A stretch of DNA of 61,966 nucleotides from Bacteroidaceae bacterium (GTDB lineage Bacteria > Bacteroidota > Bacteroidia > Bacteroidales > Bacteroidaceae). This document shows, piece by piece, positions 1 through 6,300 of the stretch. Within the stretch, counting starts at the first letter, position 1, and each line of letters opens with the position of its first letter. The stretch lies in assembly GCA_017467885.1 (NCBI GenBank), contig JAFUKC010000030.1, positions 1 to 61,966 on the forward strand, in the 5' to 3' direction. The notes beneath the pieces are model-generated. The model did not search any database and was not told the DNA's origin. It saw only the letters and a list, made by a program, of their open reading frames with translations. Made by a program: the position numbers and the translations under genes.

Positions 1-114
1 AGCACAATTACCGACGGCAAAATAAAGAAAACACAATACAAACTAAATGCAAGACCAAGAGAAAAACTTAAATTTTCAACACCAAAAGAGTGCTTTTACA
101 AATTTATTTTGTAA
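1..114 (+). CDS. IS30-family transposase, C-terminal fragment (cut by window edge)
   Basis: An open frame runs from base 1 to a TAA at 112-114. It encodes a 37-residue tail containing LNARPREKLKFSTPKECFYK. The pattern N-x-RPR-x-x-L-x-x-x-TP-x-E-x-F is the signature end of IS30-family DDE transposases, which cut and rejoin the element ends. The rest of the protein lies left of the window, so neither its integrity nor its start can be judged. Family assignment comes from the motif alone. It sits directly upstream of the rplM promoter, pointing the same way, so read-through from the element into the ribosomal genes is possible. Confidence 0.75.
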   Translation, partial: STITDGKIKKTQYKLNARPREKLKFSTPKECFYKFIL

Positions 115-140
115 TGTTGCACTTGCTAGTTGACTCTGCG
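1..140 (+). mobile_element. Right end of an IS30-like insertion sequence
   Basis: The transposase tail is followed at once by TGTTGCACTTG (115-125) and a further AGTTGAATC-like stretch, as expected for the terminal inverted repeat of Bacteroidales IS30 elements. The other end is outside the window, so the repeat cannot be paired and the boundary (about 117-145) is a guess. A palindrome TTACAAA/TTTGTAA (about 97-114) overlaps the stop codon. Confidence 0.55.
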
Positions 141-185
141 CTTGTGGATAATCACGAAAATATGATAAAAAAAGTGGTTGTTTTC

Positions 186-216
186 TTGGCAGTTATAATG
201 AAAAGAAGTAATTTTG
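186..216 (+). promoter_or_regulatory. Bacteroidota promoter for rplM-rpsI
   Basis: A -33 TTG (186-188) and a -7 TAATTTTG (209-216) are 20 bases apart, matching the Bacteroidota consensus TTTG-N19/20-TAnnTTTG. Transcription should start near 222-224, leaving a leader of about 180 bases before rplM. Confidence 0.7.
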
Positions 217-222
217 CAGGCC

Positions 223-406
223 GATTATTATCAGCCCTACTATGGGCTATTGATGCTTCAGGTCTCTGAGTGAGCCGAAGAGGTGGTCTAGCCAACTGCC
301 CGGGCAAAGCGTGAAGAGGGTTTCTGTGTAGCTTCGAATTTCCGTTAAGAAGTAGCAGAGAGGTGTCAGAAAATGGAATTATTAACTAAATTAAATTAAG
401 TTTAAA
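223..406 (+). promoter_or_regulatory. Structured leader of the rplM-rpsI operon
   Basis: About 180 untranslated bases separate the predicted transcription start from the rplM GTG. They contain a clear hairpin (AGCCC/GGGCT around 232-247), a CTTC/GAAG pairing that encloses further structure, and the self-complementary GCCCGGGC. Long structured leaders on ribosomal protein operons usually mediate feedback by a ribosomal protein encoded in the operon (L13 or S9 here). That role is inference; I cannot say from memory whether it matches a catalogued L13 leader. Confidence 0.5.
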
Positions 407-868
407 GTGGATACTTTAAGTTACAAAACAATTTCAGCAAACAAGGCAACAGCACAGAAAGAGTGGGTTGTTGTAGATGCTACCGACCAGGTACTCGGTC
501 GCCTTGGCTCAAAGGTTGCCAAGATTTTAAGGGGTAAATACAAACCTTGCTTTACTCCCAATGCCGATTGTGGTGACAATGTAATCATCATCAATGCAAA
601 CAAGGTTATTATGACAGGTAACAAATGGACAGGTCGCACATACTTGCGCTATTCGGGTTATCCCGGTGGTCAGTCGGCTTTCAGTCCTGCTGATGTTGCT
701 AAAGGTTACAAAGGATACGAGCGTTTGTTCAAGCACGTGGTTCGCGGTATGTTGCCCAAATCTCGTCTTGGCGAACATTTGTTGAAGAACCTTTATATAT
801 ATGAGGGCCCCGAGCACAACCATGCTGCTCAATCGCCCAAAACAATTGATATTAACTCTTATAAATAA
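407..868 (+). CDS. rplM: 50S ribosomal protein L13
   Basis: L13 is an early-assembly protein of the large ribosomal subunit that binds 23S rRNA. The 153-residue product begins MDTLSYKTISANK and contains KEWVVVDATDQVLGRLGSKV, GDNVIIINA and YPGGQ, all typical of L13, and ends KTIDINSYK as in other Bacteroidales. The start codon is GTG at 407; family alignment in memory (MDTLSYKT start) supports it over any ATG further in. Eight bases separate its stop from rpsI, so the two are one transcription unit, the usual L13-S9 pair. A structured leader precedes it. Confidence 0.97.
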   Translation: MDTLSYKTISANKATAQKEWVVVDATDQVLGRLGSKVAKILRGKYKPCFTPNADCGDNVIIINANKVIMTGNKWTGRTYLRYSGYPGGQSAFSPADVAKGYKGYERLFKHVVRGMLPKSRLGEHLLKNLYIYEGPEHNHAAQSPKTIDINSYK

Positions 869-876
869 GAAAGCAG

Positions 877-1263
877 ATGGAAATGGTAAATGCATTAGGC
901 AGACGTAAAAGCGCAGTTGCCCGTATTTTCGTTACTGAAGGTACCGGAAAGATTACTATTAACAATAAGGATCTGCAGGATTATTTTCCCTCAAGCATTC
1001 TTCAGTATGTTGTAAAGCAGCCTTTGGCAAAGTTGGATGTTGTGGAGAAATACGATATTAAAGTTAATTTGGATGGTGGTGGTTTTACCGGTCAGTCACA
1101 GGCATTGCGTTTGGCTATTGCTCGTGCTTTGGTAAAAATCAACGCTGATGACAAAAAAGCTTTACGTTCCGAAGGATTCCTTACTCGCGATGCTCGTGAG
1201 GTTGAGCGTAAGAAACCCGGACAGCCAAAAGCTCGTCGTAGATTCCAGTTCAGTAAACGTTAA
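877..1263 (+). CDS. rpsI: 30S ribosomal protein S9
   Basis: S9 sits in the head of the small subunit, and its basic C-terminal tail reaches the P-site tRNA. The 128-residue protein starts MEMVNALGRRKSAVARIF and ends with the conserved basic tail KKPGQPKARRRFQFSKR, with the GGGFTGQSQALRLAIARAL core between. Length equals the family norm. It follows rplM by eight bases. Some 170 bases with RNA-like structure separate it from rpsB, which probably belongs to the same or a continued transcript because no good promoter is visible in that gap. Confidence 0.97.
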   Translation: MEMVNALGRRKSAVARIFVTEGTGKITINNKDLQDYFPSSILQYVVKQPLAKLDVVEKYDIKVNLDGGGFTGQSQALRLAIARALVKINADDKKALRSEGFLTRDAREVERKKPGQPKARRRFQFSKR

Positions 1264-1432
1264 TATTCGGCCCGAAAAGAGACGTTTAGTATCTAAACCA
1301 CTCGGGACTTCACCTATTTATATAAGCAAGGTCGCTTAAACAAGGTGGTTTCTTTGTTTGGTGTCGGTGGACTACCCGGGAGGTTGATTAGTTTTAATTA
1401 AAAAGAAGGTAAACGATTTAAATTTTAAAAAA
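1264..1432 (+). promoter_or_regulatory. Structured rpsB leader
   Basis: This 169-base gap holds several nested complementarities: a perfect GTTTAG-TAT-CTAAAC hairpin (about 1285-1299), an enclosing CTCGGG (about 1302) with CCCGGG (about 1375) pairing, a CACC/GGTG helix, and an AAACAA/TTGTTT hairpin. Together they suggest a multi-branched RNA just before rpsB. By analogy with S2 leaders elsewhere it could bind free S2 and repress rpsB-tsf, but that is inference. Confidence 0.5.
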
Positions 1433-2257
1433 ATGTCAAGAATTTCATTTGAAACACTTTTGGAGGCCGGTGCACACTTCGGTCACTTGAAACGTAAATG
1501 GAACCCCGCTATGGCTCCCTACATCTTCATGGAGCGTAACGGTATCCACATCATCGATTTGCATAAGACTGCAGCTATGGTTGACACAGCTGCCGAGGCT
1601 TTGAAGCAGATTGCAAAGAGCGGTAAGAAGATTCTTTTTGTTGCTACCAAAAAGCAACTTAAGGACATTGTTGCCGAGAAGGCACAGGCAGTAGGTATGC
1701 CTTATGTAATCGAGCGTTGGCCGGGTGGAATGCTTACAAACTTCCCCACAATCCGTAAGGCAGTGAAGAAGATGGCTACAATTGATAAACTTACTCAAGA
1801 CGGTACATATTCGAACCTCTCTAAACGTGAGATTCTTCAGATTTCTCGTCAGCGTGCAAAGTTGGATAAGAACCTTGGTTCAATTGCCGACCTTACTCGT
1901 CTTCCCTCTGCAATTTTTGTTGTAGACGTAATGAAAGAGTATATCGCAGTTCATGAGGCAAACCGTTTGGGTATTCCTGTATTTGCAATTGTTGATACCA
2001 ACTCTAACCCCGGTGACGTAGATTTCGTTATTCCCGCAAATGACGACGCAACAAAGTCGGTAGAGGTTATCCTCGATGCTTGTTGTGCAGCTATTACCGA
2101 GGGTCTTGAGGAGCGTAAGGTAGAGAAGGTTGATACCGAGGCTGCCGAAGGTGAAGAGGAGAATGCAGAGGCAAAGAAGAATGTTCGTCGTCGCACAACA
2201 AAGGCTCGTGCAAGCAAGAGTGCTGACGCTGAAGCTACAGAGGCTGCTGCAGAATAA
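1433..2257 (+). CDS. rpsB: 30S ribosomal protein S2
   Basis: S2 binds late to the small subunit and is needed for S1 to join. The 274-residue protein shows the S2 landmarks LLEAGAHFGHLKRKWNP, MLTNFPTIRK, RLPSAIFVVDV and GIPVFAIVDTNSNP. The last 50 residues or so are a low-complexity Glu/Ala/Lys/Arg tail (EAEGEEENAEAKK then basic), a lineage-specific extension also seen in other Bacteroidales S2 proteins. The ATG at 1433 directly precedes the conserved SRISFETLLEAG. tsf follows after 30 bases, the nearly universal rpsB-tsf pairing. Confidence 0.97.
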   Translation: MSRISFETLLEAGAHFGHLKRKWNPAMAPYIFMERNGIHIIDLHKTAAMVDTAAEALKQIAKSGKKILFVATKKQLKDIVAEKAQAVGMPYVIERWPGGMLTNFPTIRKAVKKMATIDKLTQDGTYSNLSKREILQISRQRAKLDKNLGSIADLTRLPSAIFVVDVMKEYIAVHEANRLGIPVFAIVDTNSNPGDVDFVIPANDDATKSVEVILDACCAAITEGLEERKVEKVDTEAAEGEEENAEAKKNVRRRTTKARASKSADAEATEAAAE

Positions 2258-2287
2258 TAATTATAAACATAAAACAGAATAAATACT

Positions 2288-3109
2288 ATGGCTGTAACAA
2301 TGGCTGATATTGCCAAGCTCCGCAAAATGACGGGTGCAGGCATGATGGATTGTAAAAACGCATTGGCAGAGGCTGATGGCGATTTCGATAAGGCTATGGA
2401 GGTTATCCGCAAGAAGGGTCAGTTGGTAGCTGCTAAACGTAGCGACCGCGAGGCTTCTGAGGGTTGCGTATTGGCAAAGGTTGGTGAGGGCTTTGCTGCC
2501 ATCATCGCTTTGAAGTGCGAGACCGATTTCGTAGCAAAGAACGAGGATTTTATCAAATTGACAGATGATATTCTTACTGCTGCTGTAGCTGCTAAATGTA
2601 AGACGATAGAGGAGGTTCAGGCTCTTCCTCTTGGTGACGGAACCGTACAGGATGCTATTGTAGCACGTACAGGTATCACCGGTGAGAAGATGGAACTCGA
2701 TGGTTACAAAACACTTGAGGGTGAGAACATCTATGTTTACAATCACCAGAAGAAGAATATGCTTTGTACAATGGTTGCATTGTCACAGGCTAACGACGAG
2801 GCAGGTCATGAGATTGCAATGCAGATTGCAGCTTCTGCTCCTTTGGCTCTTACCAGCGAGGATTTGGATCCGGCACTCGTAGCTCGCGAGCGTGAGGTTG
2901 CTGCTGACAAGGCACGTGAGGAGGGCAAGCCCGAGAATATGATCGATCGTATTGCCGATGGTCGTATCCAGAAATACTACAAAGAGGTTTGCTTGCTTCA
3001 GCAAGGTTATGTTCAGAACGAAAAGATTACTGTTGCCGATTATTTGAAAGGCTTCGATAAGGAGCTTACTGCAACAGGTTTCCAACGTTTCACTCTTCGT
3101 GCTGAATAA
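2288..3109 (+). CDS. tsf: Elongation factor Ts
   Basis: EF-Ts is the nucleotide exchange factor that recharges EF-Tu with GTP. The N-terminal UBA-like segment ADIAKLRKMTGAGMMDCKNAL and the ALKCETDFVAKNEDF motif that contacts EF-Tu identify it. At 273 residues it is the general bacterial length. As I recall them, Bacteroides homologues carry an extra insert of roughly 55 residues in the C-terminal half; here the chain passes directly from the core (EEGKPENMIDRIADGR) to the end (GFQRFTLRAE). It ends just before a strong terminator. Confidence 0.96.
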   Translation: MAVTMADIAKLRKMTGAGMMDCKNALAEADGDFDKAMEVIRKKGQLVAAKRSDREASEGCVLAKVGEGFAAIIALKCETDFVAKNEDFIKLTDDILTAAVAAKCKTIEEVQALPLGDGTVQDAIVARTGITGEKMELDGYKTLEGENIYVYNHQKKNMLCTMVALSQANDEAGHEIAMQIAASAPLALTSEDLDPALVAREREVAADKAREEGKPENMIDRIADGRIQKYYKEVCLLQQGYVQNEKITVADYLKGFDKELTATGFQRFTLRAE

Positions 3110-3134
3110 TTGGGAATAGTTTCCTTTAGATAGA

Positions 3135-3171
3135 AAATATTCGGGTCGCATTGTGGCCCGAATATTTTTTT
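3135..3171 (+). terminator. Intrinsic terminator of rpsB-tsf
   Basis: An 11-bp perfect stem (AAATATTCGGG at 3135-3145, CCCGAATATTT at 3157-3167) is followed by a T run to 3171. It lies 25 bases after the tsf stop and is a textbook intrinsic terminator. Confidence 0.9.
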
Positions 3172-3297
3172 ATGATGTTTAGAAGTTAGAATATATTACT
3201 GCATAAAATAGGTGTCGGAGAATGTGCTGTGTAATTAATCTATTATGAATAGTCCTTACGATAATCAAAGCAGGTTAACCGGGGCTGCATGGGAGAT

Positions 3298-3341
3298 GTA
3301 AAGTGTCCGTTTAATCTCGTGAGATTAAACGGACACTTTAC
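3298..3341. repeat. Perfect 20-bp palindrome between convergent genes
   Basis: Arms 3298-3317 and 3322-3341 are exact reverse complements around a CGTG loop. The hairpin lies between tsf (plus) and the giant hydrolase gene (minus), 18 bases past the latter's stop. No convincing T run follows on either strand, so it may be a transcript 3'-end stabiliser or an unusual terminator for the minus-strand gene. The 126 bases before it (3172-3297) hold nothing I recognise. Confidence 0.7.
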
Positions 3342-3358
3342 TATAGAAATATAAACTT

Positions 3359-6300
3359 TTACTTTATGTATCTTTTCTGATTATTTATAACGTATATCCC
3401 TTTTCCGGGGTTGGTTACCTTGCGTCCCATAAGGTCGTATATGGCAGAATCAACATTGCCGTCTGTGCTTACAACATCTTCAATACCTGTTTCCTTCTCT
3501 ACTGCTTTATATGCACCACCTGTTACATCCTCGATGCTTAAGTTTCCGTATACGATGCAGTATCCGTTTGGTGACTCTTCGAAAAGGAAGCCTATATTGC
3601 CGTTTTTCTGGAGTGTCATTGTTGAATATGCCGAGTAGGTGTAGCTTACTTGCAGCCCTTTTGTCCAATTCTGTGCAAATGTGGTGGGTGTGTAAGCTGT
3701 ATTTTCATCAATTTCTTTATAGAAAATTGCAACATTGCTTCGGTCTGATGCTGTAGGAACCGATTGCAGCATCAGCTTCGTAACCTCGTTATTGCTGTTT
3801 AAGGCATCAATCAGCATTATCTCGCCGTTGGTACTGTTGCTGCCATAAGACAATCCGTTGCTTACGTCGTTGCTCGAAACAACTGTGTTCCAACTTCCTG
3901 TTGTGAAACTGCTGTCGGTAAATTTATATAGGTTGAAGTAGCGGCCGGCACTCTTACGGCTGCTCAACACTACAGTTCCGTCGGGCAACTCTTCGCATTT
4001 AGGTTCGTCACCTCCGCTTGCCGGGCGGTCATCTACAGTGCCGAGTATGTTCCATGTGTCACCAAAGTCGTCGGAGTAGATTACACGGTTACCTTCGTTT
4101 TTGGTCCATACCGAACAGTAAAGACGATAATATTCTCCTTTCTTCACTACGCGGCTTTGGCAAATACGCCCAGAACCGATGAACAATGATAATACGGTGG
4201 GGGTTCCGTTTTTCACAAATAACGGATAGATACTTTCTGTTACCTCTACAGGCGCGGTAAACTCCCATTTGCCCTCTTCTTCGTTATATGTGGCGCGTAC
4301 ACGTGCAACACGGTTGGGGTTGTAGTCGGATGATGTGGGGTCGGTGGTATAGTTGCCGTTCCAGCAAACTGTTTTTCCGCATACCATCATAATAAGCACC
4401 TCGTTCTTGTCACGGTCGGCAACAACGGCAGCGTCGCCGTAACCGGTTTTCCACACTTCGCCGTTGTTGTTGTCGCCAACACCATCGGCAATAAAGAATT
4501 CCTCGCTCCATGTTTGTCCGTTATCTTTTGAGATTCGGCATTTGATATCCACTTCTCCGTAACCGATGTCACTTCCGCATGGACGATAATCGGATATAGC
4601 AAAGATATCTCCGTTGGGGGCTGTGGTTATTGCCGGGATACGGTAGGGCTTGTTGTATACCTCGTCGTTCGAATAGTACAGGTATTGGTATTTACAATCG
4701 GCGTCGGCTGCATATTTTGCAGTAATAGATAATCCGGGTGTGAGTGTGGCGTTGGTGTATTCGTTTGCTGAACTTTCGCCGTTGAAGAATCCTTCGAATG
4801 TGTATCCACGGTAAACAAATGTATTGTCCAAGGTGAATGTGGCTCCCACAGGCAGATAATATGTCTTGCCTTCAACCGAGCCTTTTATTCGCAATGATGT
4901 TGTGGTTCCGTTTATTGTAAATGACATCTCGGCAACACGTGTGTTTGTACTTGCCAAAGCCGGCTCTACCTCTATTGCAAAGGTGAGTGTGTTGCTGTCT
5001 GTTATGTCGAATAACCACCAGCCACCGGCATCATTTGCGTTGTATAGTTTAAGATCGTTGCCTTTACCGCCGTATGCATTGATGCTCATGCCTGTGGCTG
5101 TAGGGGGTACAATAGCATATCCGCCATCTTTTTCAATCAATTTCCAATTGGTGGCGTTGTCTTTTGCCGTCATTGTTGCAGCTGTGGCTTCGCTTGTTGC
5201 TGCAACGTTAAGTGCGTATGTTTCACCTGTTGTCTTGTTTTGCAACTTGAATGCTTCTGCTGTTCCGACAAGATACCACAGTTCGCTCTCGAGGCTTAAG
5301 TCCGATGGCTTGGTTGTTCCTTTGTTGTCGGTGCAACGTATTGTGTAGCTGTTGTCGCGTTGCATTTTAAGGCGTACGGCCTTTTCGCCGAATGTGCCGC
5401 TGAAGACATCGAGCTCGAATTTTGCATATATTGTGGTATTTGCTTCGAGTGTGGAAATTTCGGTCTCCTCTCCCAAGGGTTGTGTATAGGCTGCGTCGCT
5501 GAAGAAACCAACGAACTTATATGCATTAGCTTTTGACTTCAATGCCAAAGTGGGCTCTTCTATTGCACTTCCTGTCTCGAGGATTGTAGAGCCACCCGCT
5601 GCAATCTCACTGTTGTTCCATGTGAACGTGGCGTTGGCAAGTGAGGTGTTGCTTATGATACCGAGTGTTTTTCCTTCGATTGTTACATTGTAGTCGATGG
5701 CTGCTATCTCATCGCTGCTTAATGCCCGGTCGAATATCTGTGCCGATTTTATCTCGCCACTGAATACATATTTGTCGCCTGCATTTGTTTTTCCGCCGCC
5801 TATGTATATATGTGCATTCTCATTATCGGCAAGGTGGTAGAAGTTCTGTTGCAACCCTGAATCGTATGCTGTACCGTCGATGTAGCACTTTGAATTGGCG
5901 CCTTTCTGCATTATTATCACAATCTTGTGACTGCTGCCTGCGTTAAGGCCGCTTCCTCTACTATGCCATTGTCCGTTAGTTGCCGAGATGAAGAAACGCA
6001 ACTGTCCACTGCAAGCTCCGACACCGGTGAAAGGCGATGTGCTTACATTATTTCCATCTCCCGAGCTGCTTGCATCGGCAACACTCACAAACAGTTCGTT
6101 GTTTGATGTTGAGCTGCCCATTGTGACATCTAAAGCAATTGTAATATTCTCGGCTGCGAAGACTTTTTCCTCTTGGCTGTCGTTAAGCTGATAGGGGTAT
6201 GTTGCACTTGCAAGGTTTGCAATCTTTACAATGGCCTCCGGTGCAACAACATCTTCCGGTTTTTGAGGCAGGTTCTCTGCATTAACCTCTAATATCTTAT

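Noticed and set aside
148-156. TGTGGATAA, a perfect DnaA box (reverse TTATCCACA)
   Set aside because: A single 9-base match is likely by chance in 62 kb, and no cluster, dnaA or AT-rich unwinding region is nearby.
3245-3301. 18-codon frame MNSPYDNQSRLTGAAWEM between tsf and the palindrome
   Set aside because: Very short, no promoter or ribosome site, and no supporting context.
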